DNA of 64,000 nt from Uliginosibacterium aquaticum (GCF_012972705.2 NZ_JABCSC020000003.1:620001-684000), one strand, 5' to 3'. Shown: positions 42,709-52,204, counted from the first letter of the stretch. Made by a program: numbers and translations. The notes: generated by a model from the sequence alone, not told the origin.

Positions 42709-43245
42709 ATGAGCCGCATCCTTCTGCTCAACAAACCTTTCGGCGTGCTCAGCCAGTTCACGGGTGAGCCGGGCCAGCGCACGCTGGCCGAATGTGTGAC
42801 CGAAAAAGGCGTGTATGCCGCCGGCCGACTGGATGCTGACAGCGAGGGCCTGCTCCTGCTGACTGACGACGGTGCCTTGCAGCATCGTCTGGCCGATCCG
42901 CGCCACAAGCAGGTGAAAGTCTATCTGGCGCAGGTCGAGGGCTTGGTGACGCCCGAGTCGCTGGCACGCCTTCAGGCGCCGCTGGATCTGGGGGATTTCG
43001 TGACCCAGCCCTGCCGGGCTCGCGAAGTGGCCGAACCGGCCTGGCTGTGGCCGCGCACCCCGCCGATCCGGGAGCGCAAGGCGATCCCGACCAGCTGGTT
43101 ACGCATCGAGCTACGCGAAGGCAAGAACCGCCAGGTACGGCGCATGACGGCCAAGGTCGGCCTGCCCACCCTGCGCCTGATCCGCGAGGCAATCGGTGAG
43201 TGGTCGCTGGGCGATCTGCAGCCGGGTGAATGGAGAGTCGGTTGA
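42709..43245 (+). CDS. rluE: 23S rRNA pseudouridine synthase, RluE type
   Basis: The 178-residue RsuA/RluB-family protein starts with [14 protein letters not shown], has the catalytic [17 protein letters not shown] (Asp at about 44), and ends with [30 protein letters not shown]. It has no S4 domain, and its short form fits RluE, which modifies U2457 of 23S rRNA. Assignment to RluE over RluF or TruC is based on length and missing S4 domain. Confidence 0.88.
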   Translation: MSRILLLNKPFGVLSQFTGEPGQRTLAECVTEKGVYAAGRLDADSEGLLLLTDDGALQHRLADPRHKQVKVYLAQVEGLVTPESLARLQAPLDLGDFVTQPCRAREVAEPAWLWPRTPPIRERKAIPTSWLRIELREGKNRQVRRMTAKVGLPTLRLIREAIGEWSLGDLQPGEWRVG

Positions 43246-43291
43246 TCCTCGGGCACAATGCCCGCTTTCCTGAATGTTTGCGGAGCGATTC

Positions 43292-43714
43292 ATGTTGCGT
43301 GCCCTGTGGCTGAGCTGTCTTGTTTTCACCAGTGGTGCTGCGCTGGCGCAGCAAAGCTTGCGCACCGTCGAGCTGCGAGCTGGCATGTATCGCATCGAGG
43401 CGGAAGTGGCCTCCACTGAAAAGCAGCACGAGATCGGCCTGATGCATCGCGCCAGCATGCCCGCCCATGCCGGGATGCTCTTCGTATTCGATCAGGCGCA
43501 GGAATACTGCTTCTGGATGAAGAACACTCAGATTCCTCTCTCCATTGCCTTTCTGGACGAGGCCGGCAAGATCGTGAACATTGCCGACATGCAGCCGCAG
43601 AGCGAGGAAAACCACTGTGCGGCAAAGCCCGTGCGCTATGCCCTGGAGATGAATCAGGGCTGGTTCCGGAGCAAGGGCATCAAGGCCGGCTCCAGCATCC
43701 AGGGGATCAAATGA
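43292..43714 (+). CDS. DUF192 family secreted protein
   Basis: The 140-residue protein has a signal peptide (MLRALWLSCLVFTSGAALA, about 1-19) and the DUF192 core: EVASTEKQHEIGLMHRASMP, GMLFVFDQAQEYCFWMKNTQIPLSIAFLD, and GKIVNIADMQP. The role of the family is unknown. ATG 43292 was chosen over 43274 because it starts at the signal peptide. Stop overlaps the base of a terminator hairpin. Confidence 0.88.
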   Translation: MLRALWLSCLVFTSGAALAQQSLRTVELRAGMYRIEAEVASTEKQHEIGLMHRASMPAHAGMLFVFDQAQEYCFWMKNTQIPLSIAFLDEAGKIVNIADMQPQSEENHCAAKPVRYALEMNQGWFRSKGIKAGSSIQGIK

Positions 43715-43739
43715 AAAAAGCGCCCAAAGGCGCTTTTTT
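43714..43739. terminator. Bidirectional terminator between DUF192 and rhlE
   Basis: AAAAAAGCGCC-CAAA-GGCGCTTTTTT is a perfect hairpin with A and T tracts. It serves both convergent genes. Confidence 0.93.
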
Positions 43740-43758
43740 CATGGGGTGCTGAAAGCGT

Positions 43759-45234
43759 TCAGCCCTTGCGAGCGCCGCCGAGCAGGAAGGCGACACGGGA
43801 TTTCTGCTTGCCACCGGCCTGCTCCTGCGCAGCTGCCTTGCTCGCCTCGGCCTTGTCTGCCGCGGCGGACTTGGCGACATAGGGGGCGCTGAAGTCAAAG
43901 CCGTCCGCAGCGATTTGCGGCTTGCTGGCAGGTTTGCTGGATGCACGGGGCGGGCGGGGCTTGCTGCCAGGCTTGAGTTCGCTGGCGCTGTCGTAGGGGC
44001 GGTTGAAATCAAAACCGTCCTCGGCTACCTGAGCGCGCGGGCGGCCATGGCCGTTGCGATAGCGACGCAGTTCTTCAACAGTGGTTTCCGGGCCGTAGCC
44101 GGGCACTTCTTGCTGGGTGATCTTGAGCTTGATGAGCTTTTCGATGGCCACCAGCTTGTAGTTCTCTTCCGGCGCCACCAGTGACACCGCGGCGCCCTGT
44201 TTGCCGGCGCGGCCGGTGCGGCCGATGCGGTGCACATAGTCTTCCGGCGTGCCAGGGATCTCGAAGTTCACAACATAGGGCAGGTCGTCCACATCCAGAC
44301 CGCGTGCGGCCACGTCGGTGGCGACCAGTACACGGATCGCTCCACTCTTGAAGGCTTCCAGCGCTGCGCTGCGCTCCAGCTGGCTCTTGTCGCCGTGGAT
44401 GGCGTCGGCCGAGATGCCTTCTTTTTGCAGGTGGCGGGCGAGGCGTGCGCAGCCGAACTTGGTGTTCACGAACACCAGGGTCTGGCCCAGACCATCCGCG
44501 CCGGCGTTCAGGATGTCGGCGAGCAGATCGCGCTTCACATGGCTGGAGACCGGGTGCACCAGGTGGGTGATGTTCTCCGACACCGCATTGCGGCGCGCCA
44601 CTTCGATCAGCTGCGGCTGGCGCAGCATGGTGTCGGCGAGCTTCTTGATCTCGTCCGAGAAGGTGGCTGAGAACAGCAGGCTCTGGCGCTTGGCCGGCAG
44701 CAGCGCGAGGATGCGGCGGATGTCCGGGATGAAGCCCATGTCGAGCATGCGGTCGGCTTCGTCGAGGATCAGGAATTCGACGTTCTGCAGCAGGATGGTC
44801 TTCTGCTCGACGTGATCGAGCAGGCGGCCCGGCGTGGCGACCACGATCTCGATGCCGCGCTTGAGTTCGGCCACCTGGGCCTTCATGTCCACGCCGCCAT
44901 AGATGCAGGTGGAGCGCAGCGGAACGTACTTGCTGTAGGTCTTGACCGACTCATGCACCTGCACGGCCAGCTCGCGGGTCGGCGCAATGATCAGCGCGCG
45001 CACTGGATGCTTGGCCGGCGAGGTGCTGGTGCTGGCATAGGGTTGCAGGCGCTGCAGCAGCGGCAGGGTGAAGCCAGCGGTCTTGCCGGTGCCGGTCTGG
45101 GCGCCACCCATCACGTCCTTGCCGGCCAGTACGACCGGGATGGCCTGGGCCTGGATGGGCGTGGGCTCGGTGTAGCCGGCTTCGGTGACGGCGCGGAGCA
45201 GTTCGGGGCTGAGCCCCAGATCGGCAAAACTCAT
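43759..45234 (-). CDS. rhlE: DEAD-box RNA helicase RhlE
   Basis: The 491-residue protein has FADLGLSPELLRAVTEAGY (Q motif), AQTGTGKT, PTRELA, TPGRLLDHV, DEADRMLDMGF, SATF, and HRIGRTGRAGK. RhlE-type helicases remodel rRNA precursors and mRNA. The C-terminal tail (about 385-491) is low-complexity and contains the short motif AEDGFDFNRPYD at about 415 and again as AADGFDFSAPYV at about 448. That tail likely mediates RNA or protein binding. The end of the gene lies 20 bases from a bidirectional terminator. Confidence 0.93.
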   Translation of the reverse strand: MSFADLGLSPELLRAVTEAGYTEPTPIQAQAIPVVLAGKDVMGGAQTGTGKTAGFTLPLLQRLQPYASTSTSPAKHPVRALIIAPTRELAVQVHESVKTYSKYVPLRSTCIYGGVDMKAQVAELKRGIEIVVATPGRLLDHVEQKTILLQNVEFLILDEADRMLDMGFIPDIRRILALLPAKRQSLLFSATFSDEIKKLADTMLRQPQLIEVARRNAVSENITHLVHPVSSHVKRDLLADILNAGADGLGQTLVFVNTKFGCARLARHLQKEGISADAIHGDKSQLERSAALEAFKSGAIRVLVATDVAARGLDVDDLPYVVNFEIPGTPEDYVHRIGRTGRAGKQGAAVSLVAPEENYKLVAIEKLIKLKITQQEVPGYGPETTVEELRRYRNGHGRPRAQVAEDGFDFNRPYDSASELKPGSKPRPPRASSKPASKPQIAADGFDFSAPYVAKSAAADKAEASKAAAQEQAGGKQKSRVAFLLGGARKG

Positions 45235-45309
45235 GGATGCAGGTGGCCGGGCAGCAGGCGCGGCAGGTCTCGGGTCATTGAAGCTCGCGAGTATACCCGC
45301 CTCGCTGCG

Positions 45310-46425
45310 CTAACGTCTTGACGGTTTTGGAGTTTCCACCACCGGGACGTGGATTTTCGCCAGGTAAGCGGTGACTTCTTCGCGGTCGTGATAGAGATGG
45401 CGGATGCGCAACACATAGCTGTCGCCATGCAGCTTGAAGCGCGCGTCGATCACCTGGCGGCACTTCTTGAGCTCCTCGAAGCGTTTTTTCATCGGCAGCT
45501 TGAGGTTGAAGATGCAGCGTTTGGCCTTGCCGGAGGCGATCCAGTCCGACACCAGCTGGGCCACGCGAGCCGGCTGCTCGACCATGTCGCAGACCAGCCA
45601 TTCGACCTGTTTGCGCGGCGCGCGCCAGGAGAAGCCGTCGGCCTTCACGTGTTCGACCATGCCGGTGGCAACCAGCGAATCGGCCAGCGGGCCGTTATCG
45701 ACGGCGAACACATGCATGCCGCGCTCGGCAAACTGGAAGCTCCAGCCGCCCGGCGCTGCACCGAGGTCGACCGCGTAGAGGCCGGCCTTGAGGCTCTGGG
45801 CGCGTTCTTCCTCGGTCATCAGCGCGTCGAAGGCTTCCGCGAGCTTCAGCGTGGAGCGGCTTGGCGCATTGCGCGGCATGCGCAGGCGGGCGATGCCCAT
45901 CGGCCAGGGCGACGCATCATCCGGGCGCGAGAGGCCCAGGTCGACCTGGCTGGAGTCCTTGAAGAACAGGTGCAGGGTGGGCAGTTCGGGCTTGTTCTCG
46001 CGCAGGAAACCGGTGGCCTTGAGATGGCGTTCGATGTGCGGGATGAAGCGCTTGAGAAAGCCTGCCAGCGATTTGGCGTCGTTGGTGTCGGCCGTCTCGA
46101 CTTCCAGGCGGCCGAAGCGTACGCCCTGGCCGAGGATGGTCTGCACCAGCGGGGTCACGCGGTCGTCTTCCGGCATCTCGGCGACGCGCTCGATCCACAC
46201 GCTGCGCTGGCGGGTGAAGACAAGGGCGTGGAAAGGCGCAACCTCAAGGGCCTCCTTCCAGTCGATCAGTTCGTCAAACACGTAGTGCACGCTGCCTGCG
46301 TTCTGCGCGGTGCGGGCGCGCCCGCTGATACCGGCGTGCTTGGCCAGCAACTCGGCCTCGGCGGCGCATTCATTCTCGAAGCCGGGACGGCACAGCAGGA
46401 TCAGGCCCTTGGCAGTGGGGGACAT
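45310..46425 (-). CDS. rlmM: 23S rRNA 2'-O-ribose methyltransferase RlmM
   Basis: The 371-residue protein has an N-terminal THUMP-like half starting ILLCRPGFENECAAEAELLA, a conserved middle (WPMGIARLRMPRNAPSRSTLKLAEA), and the SAM domain with GLYAVDLGAAPGGWSFQFAERG and MVEHVKADGFSWRAP. The catalytic Lys-Asp-Lys type pattern includes DLGAAPGGW and WLVCDMVEQP. RlmM methylates C2498 of 23S rRNA. E. coli RlmM has 366 residues. Confidence 0.95.
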   Translation of the reverse strand: MSPTAKGLILLCRPGFENECAAEAELLAKHAGISGRARTAQNAGSVHYVFDELIDWKEALEVAPFHALVFTRQRSVWIERVAEMPEDDRVTPLVQTILGQGVRFGRLEVETADTNDAKSLAGFLKRFIPHIERHLKATGFLRENKPELPTLHLFFKDSSQVDLGLSRPDDASPWPMGIARLRMPRNAPSRSTLKLAEAFDALMTEEERAQSLKAGLYAVDLGAAPGGWSFQFAERGMHVFAVDNGPLADSLVATGMVEHVKADGFSWRAPRKQVEWLVCDMVEQPARVAQLVSDWIASGKAKRCIFNLKLPMKKRFEELKKCRQVIDARFKLHGDSYVLRIRHLYHDREEVTAYLAKIHVPVVETPKPSRR

Positions 46426-46447
46426 CGTGGTGAAACCGGAAATTTTC

Positions 46448-47407
46448 TCAGCCCGGATGGTAACGGAATGAGGCCGTGGCTGCAGGAGTGAGCGTGCTGC
46501 CCAGCGCCAGCTGTTGCCGAATGGCCTCTGCCTGCTGGCGCAGGGCGCTGGCGAAATCCTCGCTCAGCGGGGTTGAAGGGCGGTACTCGGGGCGCACCAG
46601 ACTTACCCGAAAGGGGATCGAGATCGAGAAGGGGCGCAGGACCAACGCGGCGCTGGCGTATTCGAGTGCGCTGAGCGGATTGACGATGGCCAGCCCGAGG
46701 CCTTCGCGCACCAGGGCGCAGACTGAAGCGGCGGTCTGGGTTTCGAGCTGTAGCCGACGCTCCACGCCTAGTTCGCGGAACACGCTGTCGAGCTGGCGGC
46801 GGTAGGGGTCGCCAGGGGCGAGGCTCACGAAGGGCTGGCCGGCGAAATCCTGCGGGCTGAGCAGGGCTTTGGCTGCGAGTGGATGCGCGGCGGGCAGCAC
46901 GCAGACCTCGTCGGCTTCGAGCAGCACTTCGAGCTGGGTGCCGGGCGGTGCCGTGTCCTGCTCGGTAAGGCCCAGATCAAAGCGCTGGGCGCTGAGCCAT
47001 TCCTCCAGCAGCGGTGATTCCGCCGGGGTGATGGCCAGATTGACGCCCGGATGCAGGGCCAGAAAGTGGCGGCAGGCAGCAGGCAGCAAGGCTTGGGCGA
47101 AAGCCGGCACGCAGACGACAGCCAGCGAGGCGGCGGAAAACTCACGCAGGCCGCTGGCGGTGGCGACGATGCGCTCGAGGCCGAGCCAGGAGCGCTGCAC
47201 TTCTTCGAACAGGCTCAAGGCGCGGGCGGTGGGCTGGAGTCGACCACGCACCCGGTCGAAGAGGGCGAAGCCGAGCAATTGTTCGAAGCGGGCGAGGTCG
47301 CGGCTGACGGTGGGCTGCGAGGTGAACAGGCGGGCGGCGGCGGCGGTGACGCTGCCGGCCAGCATTACGGCCCGGAAAACCTCGATATGGCGGTGTTCGA
47401 TATTCAT
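46448..47407 (-). CDS. LysR-family transcriptional regulator
   Basis: The 319-residue protein has an N-terminal winged HTH (HIEVFRAVMLAGSVTAAAARLFTSQPTVSRDLARFEQLL, in segments at about 7-45) and a substrate-binding domain (about 90-300). It is the last gene of a minus-strand operon with an antiporter, a carboxylate-amine ligase and an amidotransferase, overlapping the preceding gene by 4 bases. LysR genes are usually divergent from their targets; the cotranscribed position here is less usual and suggests feedback on its own operon or control of a distant target. Confidence 0.93.
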   Translation of the reverse strand: MNIEHRHIEVFRAVMLAGSVTAAAARLFTSQPTVSRDLARFEQLLGFALFDRVRGRLQPTARALSLFEEVQRSWLGLERIVATASGLREFSAASLAVVCVPAFAQALLPAACRHFLALHPGVNLAITPAESPLLEEWLSAQRFDLGLTEQDTAPPGTQLEVLLEADEVCVLPAAHPLAAKALLSPQDFAGQPFVSLAPGDPYRRQLDSVFRELGVERRLQLETQTAASVCALVREGLGLAIVNPLSALEYASAALVLRPFSISIPFRVSLVRPEYRPSTPLSEDFASALRQQAEAIRQQLALGSTLTPAATASFRYHPG

Positions 47408-48252
47408 GTGCGTTCCTGATCGGCACGTTTGCGCGCAGCGCGCAAAAACTCCTGCAGCAGCGGCCCGCTGTCGAGCAGGCCCTGGTCATGGGCTGGATGG
47501 AATTCCGGGTGCCACTGTACGCCGTAGACGAAGCTGCTTCCCTCCCAGCGGATGGCTTCCACTACGCCATCAACGGCGGAGCGGGCTTCGATATGGAGGC
47601 CATTGCCCAGGCGGTTTACGGCCTGGTGGTGGATGCTGGAGATCCGGGCGCTGAGGGCGTTGTGTGGATAGAGGCGGGCGAGCAGGGAGTTTTCGCTGAA
47701 GGCGACCGGATGGGTGTGGGCGTCGTAGGCCTCGGCATCCACATGGCGGATGGCGTCGGGCAGCTGGGTGCTGATGTCCTGATACAGGCTGCCGCCGAAG
47801 GCCACGTTGAGCAACTGGCAGCCGCGGCAGATGCCCAGCACCGGTTTGCCCTGGAAAATGCATTCCCAGATCAGATCCAGTTCGTAGAGATCGCGCACAC
47901 GGTCGCCGCTCCATTCCGGGCGCAGCGGGAATTCGCCGTAGCTGTTGGGGCTCACGTCCATGCCGCCCTGCAGGAGCAGGGCATCGATGGCATGCACATA
48001 GTCGCGCAACTGTATGGCCGAGCGGTGCAGGCTGCTGGCCCCTTCCACGGTCGGAATCATGAAGGCCAGCGCGCCTTCGGACAGTACCCAGTGGGCGATG
48101 TTCTGCTCCAGGTATTGCAGGGTCTTGTTGCGAAAGCCCAGTTCGGCCGGCGGCTTGTGCATCAGCCGGGCTGAAATGCCGATCCGCAGGGGCTGTTTGC
48201 GCAGCGCCGGCTTGAGGCCGGCGGGCTGGCCCGGCCTGCTCGCCGCAGTCAC
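47404..48252 (-). CDS. Class I glutamine amidotransferase-like hydrolase (PuuD family, peptidase C26)
   Basis: The 282-residue protein has LLLQGGMDVSPNSYGE (substrate binding), the nucleophile elbow LGICRGCQLLNVAFGG with Cys142, and YGVQWHPEFHPAHD with the catalytic His. This is the pattern of gamma-glutamyl-gamma-aminobutyrate hydrolase PuuD. GTG 48252 overlaps the YbdK stop codon. Next to a gamma-glutamyl ligase-type enzyme it suggests a make-and-break cycle for a gamma-glutamyl amide; the substrate is inferred. Confidence 0.88.
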   Translation of the reverse strand: MTAASRPGQPAGLKPALRKQPLRIGISARLMHKPPAELGFRNKTLQYLEQNIAHWVLSEGALAFMIPTVEGASSLHRSAIQLRDYVHAIDALLLQGGMDVSPNSYGEFPLRPEWSGDRVRDLYELDLIWECIFQGKPVLGICRGCQLLNVAFGGSLYQDISTQLPDAIRHVDAEAYDAHTHPVAFSENSLLARLYPHNALSARISSIHHQAVNRLGNGLHIEARSAVDGVVEAIRWEGSSFVYGVQWHPEFHPAHDQGLLDSGPLLQEFLRAARKRADQERT

Positions 48253-49367
48253 GGCGTGTCACGCCACTTGCGGGCCTGCTGCCAGACCAGGTCTGGCAGC
48301 GAGCCCTGGCGGGCATACACTTCGCGCATCCAGCTGGCGTCGTTGCCCGCCTGCAGGGCGCTGCGCAGCGAGGCGAGCAGTTCGCTGGTGCCCAGCTCGG
48401 CTGCATGCGGGGCAAGCAGCTCGAAAGTCGCGAGAATGTCCTCGCGCAGCACCAGGCGCTGCTGGCTGACCGGATCGAGCAGGCCCCCATCGAGGCCGAA
48501 GCGGGCGGCCTGGAAGCGGTTGAAGGTGTACACCGCATACAGCGTTTCGTTGATGACGAAGGGTCGCTCGACCAGCAGATAGCGGCACAGGGTTTGGGCG
48601 TAGGCCGTGAGTTCGGTGGCGCGGCGCACGGTGAGCGGGGTGTCACAGATGCGGATTTCGACGGTGCCGAATTCGGGCTTGGGCCGGATGTCCCAGTAGA
48701 AGTCCTTCATGCTTTCGACCACGCCGGCGGCCTGCATGTTTTCGTAGTAGGCGACGAAATCATCCCAGCGATGCACCAGCGGTGCCCGGCCCGAGAGCGG
48801 GAAGGCCGACACGGCGGTCAGGCGCGAGCTGTCGAAGGCCGTATCCACGCCCTGGTAGTAGGGCGAGGCGGCGGACATAACGATGAAGTGCGGCAGATAG
48901 CGCGACAGGCTGTGAAGCAGGAACAGTGCTTCGTCTCCGTTCGGGCAGCCGATGTGGATGTGCTGGCCGAACACCGTGAACTGCTTGGCGAGATAGCCAT
49001 ACATTTCGTTGAGCTGGTGAAAGCGCGGCTTGTCGAAGATCTTGCGCTCGGCCCAGTGCTGGAAGGGGTGGGCACCGCCACCGCTGATCAGCAGGTTGAG
49101 GCGGTCTGCCGCCGCCAGCAGGGTCTGGCGGATGTCATCGAGTTCGGCACCGAGCTCCGTGCAGCTGTGGTGCACCGAGGTCGATACCTCTATCATGCTC
49201 TCGGTCATCTCGGGCTTGAAGTCGCCACGATGCGGCTTGCGCTCCACCAGCCCCAGCAGTTCGCTGGCACCGCCGGTGAGATCGCCGTCGAGGCGACTGA
49301 TGATCTGCAGTTCGAGTTCGACGCCGAGGGTCAGTGGCGTGGAGGCGGGAAAATCTAGGCTACTCAT
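48249..49367 (-). CDS. ybdK: YbdK-type carboxylate-amine ligase (GCS2 family)
   Basis: The 372-residue protein has LTLGVELELQIISR near the N-terminus, FKPEMTESMIEVST, HPFQHWAE, FGQHIHIGCPNGDEAL and KPEFGTVEIRICDTPLTV, the glutamate-cysteine ligase type 2 blocks. E. coli YbdK shows weak glutamate-cysteine ligase activity; its true substrate is unknown. The gene is second in the operon and overlaps both neighbours by 4 bases. Confidence 0.92.
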   Translation of the reverse strand: MSSLDFPASTPLTLGVELELQIISRLDGDLTGGASELLGLVERKPHRGDFKPEMTESMIEVSTSVHHSCTELGAELDDIRQTLLAAADRLNLLISGGGAHPFQHWAERKIFDKPRFHQLNEMYGYLAKQFTVFGQHIHIGCPNGDEALFLLHSLSRYLPHFIVMSAASPYYQGVDTAFDSSRLTAVSAFPLSGRAPLVHRWDDFVAYYENMQAAGVVESMKDFYWDIRPKPEFGTVEIRICDTPLTVRRATELTAYAQTLCRYLLVERPFVINETLYAVYTFNRFQAARFGLDGGLLDPVSQQRLVLREDILATFELLAPHAAELGTSELLASLRSALQAGNDASWMREVYARQGSLPDLVWQQARKWRDTP

Positions 49368-50584
49368 GTCGGGTCTCCGGCTTCGTTGGCACGGCGCAGC
49401 GCAAACTGCAGTGCGGGCGGGGCGAGGAATTCCATGATCAGCAAGGCTGTGAGCACCACGGCGGCCAACTGGCCGCCCAGCTCAGGCCATACCAGGGCGG
49501 TGCGTTCGGTCCACAGCAGGGCCGCGCCGGACATCGGCAGCATGCCGATCGCCAGCAGCGAAGCCTTGCGCAGCGACAGGCCGCTCGGGCGGGCAAAGGC
49601 GAACACGGCTACGCCCTTGGCCAGTGCGCGCGCCGCGAGCAGACCGATGGCCGGCAGGGCTGCGCTGGCGAAGCTGTCCGGGTTCAGCAGCGAACCGGTG
49701 GCGACGAACATTACGATCAGTGCGACCCGGCTGAGCAGGCCGAAATCCATCGGCTGCAGGCGATGTTCGCGATCCAGGCTGCGGCTCAGGATGCCTGCCA
49801 TCAGCATGGCCAGCACCACCGAGAGATCGAGGGTGTGTGCCAGCGCCACACTCACCATGATCACTGCGATGGCGGCCAGGGTCTGGCTGTAATGGCCCAC
49901 GCGAATCCTTGCCAGCAGGCGCAGCACGGTCCAGGCCGCAAGCGCACCGAGCAGTGAGGAGCCGGCCACCAGATACAGGGGATGCAGCAGGATGGTGGTG
50001 AGTGGTGCGGCCGTCTCGCCATGCAGCACTCCGTAGCACACGCCGAGGATCAGGAAGCTGTGGCAGGTGGATAGCGCCGCGAGCAGGCCCAGGCGATCGG
50101 TGACCTGGCCGCGGGCTGCGCAATCCTTGCTCACGGCGAGGATCACGATCGGCCCGGTTGAGCAGGCGATAGCGCCGATCAGCACGGCCAGCATCGGCGG
50201 CTGCTGGAACAGCAGCATCAGTGCGGCCACGGCGACAAAGGCCAGTGCGGATTCGGCCAGGCTGGTGACCAGCAGCCAGGGATTGCGCCGCAGCCAGCCC
50301 AGATCGATGCGCTGACCCAGCTCGAAGAGCAGCAGCGCGAAGGCGAATTCGAAGATCTGGTGAGCGACCGGACGCAGCCCGGTGAGGCTGGGCTCATCGC
50401 GCAGCAGGCTCAGTAGCACGCCGGTGAAAATGTAGGCGCTGATGCGTGGCAGGTGCAGACGGCTGAAGAGCTCGCCCAGGGCGATGGCAAGGAATAGCAA
50501 CAGGCCGAACAGGAGCAGGGGATGGGCTTCGGGCGGCCAGGCGGGCAGGAATGGCAGGGCTTGCAGGGGCTGCAGAATCTCCAT
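49364..50584 (-). CDS. Cation:proton antiporter, CPA2 family
   Basis: The 406-residue protein has about 11-12 hydrophobic helices. HLPRISAYIFTGVLLS is the first conserved block, AIACSTGPIVILAVSKD the discontinuous helix with the family Thr-Gly-Pro, and RALAKGVAVFAFARPSGLSLRKA follows later. It has no C-terminal TrkA-N domain, so it is a short CPA2 member. ATG 50584 was chosen over upstream codons because hydrophobic sequence starts there. It leads an operon with glutathione-like ligase genes; in KefB/KefC relatives glutathione adducts gate transport, so a gamma-glutamyl link is conceivable. Confidence 0.9.
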   Translation of the reverse strand: MEILQPLQALPFLPAWPPEAHPLLLFGLLLFLAIALGELFSRLHLPRISAYIFTGVLLSLLRDEPSLTGLRPVAHQIFEFAFALLLFELGQRIDLGWLRRNPWLLVTSLAESALAFVAVAALMLLFQQPPMLAVLIGAIACSTGPIVILAVSKDCAARGQVTDRLGLLAALSTCHSFLILGVCYGVLHGETAAPLTTILLHPLYLVAGSSLLGALAAWTVLRLLARIRVGHYSQTLAAIAVIMVSVALAHTLDLSVVLAMLMAGILSRSLDREHRLQPMDFGLLSRVALIVMFVATGSLLNPDSFASAALPAIGLLAARALAKGVAVFAFARPSGLSLRKASLLAIGMLPMSGAALLWTERTALVWPELGGQLAAVVLTALLIMEFLAPPALQFALRRANEAGDPT

Positions 50585-50870
50585 GAGGTGGGTTCCCTTC
50601 GTGGATGGCGTGAGCGCGGATGATCGCCGGCGCGGGTGAAAAGCTGGCTGCGCGCGGACTGCGGTTTTATGGCAGTGCTGCCGGAGCGGCACTGGAAGTC
50701 TGACGCGGCTGAGGCCCGAGGGTTCCCTGATTGATGGTTTGTATATCAAAAACGGATTGATTATGTATTTTTAAGTATTTTACTGAATCAACTTCGGGTG
50801 ACATGCTTCGCCCTTCTTCAGCCGCTGCGGCCATTGCCCGCAACTGCGGCAACTCGACGGAGTTCTCTGC

Positions 50871-52109
50871 ATGCAAAAGCCCCTGGACCAAGCCCGCCTG
50901 TGCCGCCTCTCCACCGAATTCGGCACCCCGCTGTGGCTTTACGATGCTGCCGTGATTCGCGCGCGCATCGCCGCGCTACGCGCCTTCGACCATATCCGCT
51001 TCGCGCAGAAGGCCTGTTCGAACACCCACATCCTGCGCCTGATGCGGGAAGAGGGCGTGGTGGTGGATGCGGTGTCGCCGGGCGAGATCGCGCGCGCCCT
51101 GGTCGCCGGCTTCAGCTCGAAAAATGGCAAGAGCGAGATCGTGTTCACGGCCGATCTGGCCACCGAAGAGACGCTGGATCTTGTCGTGCGCGAAGAGATT
51201 CCGATGAACGCCGGTTCGATCGACATGCTGCGCCAGTTGGGCGCGAAGGCGCCGGGCCATCGCGTGTGGCTGCGCATCAACCCCGGCTTCGGCCACGGCC
51301 ACAGCAACAAGACCAACACCGGCGGTGAGCACAGCAAGCACGGCATCTGGCACACCGACCTGCCGGCCGCGCTGGCGGTGATCGCGCAATACGGCCTCAA
51401 GCTCGTCGGCCTCCACATGCACATCGGTTCCGGCGTGGATTACGGCCACCTGCAGCAGGTCTGTGGCGCGATGGTGCAGCTGGTGAAGGACGCGGGTCAG
51501 GACATCGAAGCCATCTCGGCCGGCGGCGGCCTGTCGATTCCCTATCGCGAGGACGACGCGCAGATCGATACCGCGCACTACTTCGGCCTGTGGGACGCAG
51601 CGCGCAAGGAAGTCGAGGCTCACCTCGGCCATCCGGTGAAGCTGGAAATCGAGCCAGGCCGCTATCTGGTGGCCGAATCCGGTCTGCTGCTGAGTGAAGT
51701 GCGCGCCACCAAGGACGTGGGTTCAAACCACTTCGTACTGGTCGACGCCGGTTTCACCGAACTGGTGAGGCCAAGCATGTACGGCAGCTATCACGCCATC
51801 AGCGTGCTGCCGCGCGATGGTAGTGATGTGGCCAAGCGCCCGTTGCGCGACAGCGTGGTCGCCGGCCCGCTGTGCGAATCCGGTGACGTGTTTACCCAGG
51901 CGGAAGGCGGCGTGGTCGAAACGCGCAGCCTGCCAGCCGCTGAGGTGGGCGATCTCTTGGTGCTGCACGACACCGGCGCCTATGGCGCGAGCATGTCCTC
52001 GAACTACAACAGCCGCCCGCTGATTGCCGAAGTGCTGCTGGAGGGCGAGGCTGCGAAGCTGATCCGCCGCCGCCAGACGATGGATGAGCTGCTGGCACTG
52101 GAGGCTTGA
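50871..52109 (+). CDS. lysA: Diaminopimelate decarboxylase
   Basis: The 412-residue PLP enzyme has FAQKACSNTHILRLM with the Schiff-base Lys47, VDAVSPGEIARAL, LHMHIGSGVDYGHLQQ, AISAGGGLSIPY (phosphate-binding Gly-rich loop), LEIEPGRYLVAESG, and GPLCESGDVFTQ with the active-site Cys. It converts meso-diaminopimelate to lysine. The sequence is the E. coli-type LysA. Upstream (50700-50800) is an A/T-rich stretch likely holding the promoter. A REP-like element follows the stop. Confidence 0.95.
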   Translation: MQKPLDQARLCRLSTEFGTPLWLYDAAVIRARIAALRAFDHIRFAQKACSNTHILRLMREEGVVVDAVSPGEIARALVAGFSSKNGKSEIVFTADLATEETLDLVVREEIPMNAGSIDMLRQLGAKAPGHRVWLRINPGFGHGHSNKTNTGGEHSKHGIWHTDLPAALAVIAQYGLKLVGLHMHIGSGVDYGHLQQVCGAMVQLVKDAGQDIEAISAGGGLSIPYREDDAQIDTAHYFGLWDAARKEVEAHLGHPVKLEIEPGRYLVAESGLLLSEVRATKDVGSNHFVLVDAGFTELVRPSMYGSYHAISVLPRDGSDVAKRPLRDSVVAGPLCESGDVFTQAEGGVVETRSLPAAEVGDLLVLHDTGAYGASMSSNYNSRPLIAEVLLEGEAAKLIRRRQTMDELLALEA

Positions 52110-52116
52110 TCTTGGC

Positions 52117-52204
52117 CTGTAGGTGCGGCTTCAGCCGCACACCGGGCTTGGCGGCGGACTGAATCCGCCCTGCATTCGAGGCTGGCTTCAGCCGCACGCC
52201 GACC
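52117..52204. repeat. REP-like cluster, copy D
   Basis: CCTGTAGGTGCGGCTTCAGC begins a GTGCGGC/GCCGCAC hairpin; then GGCGGACTGAATCCGCC and GGCTGGCTTCAGCCGCAC-like arms follow. It holds about three hairpins in place of two, between convergent lysA and the CapA-family gene. Confidence 0.75.
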
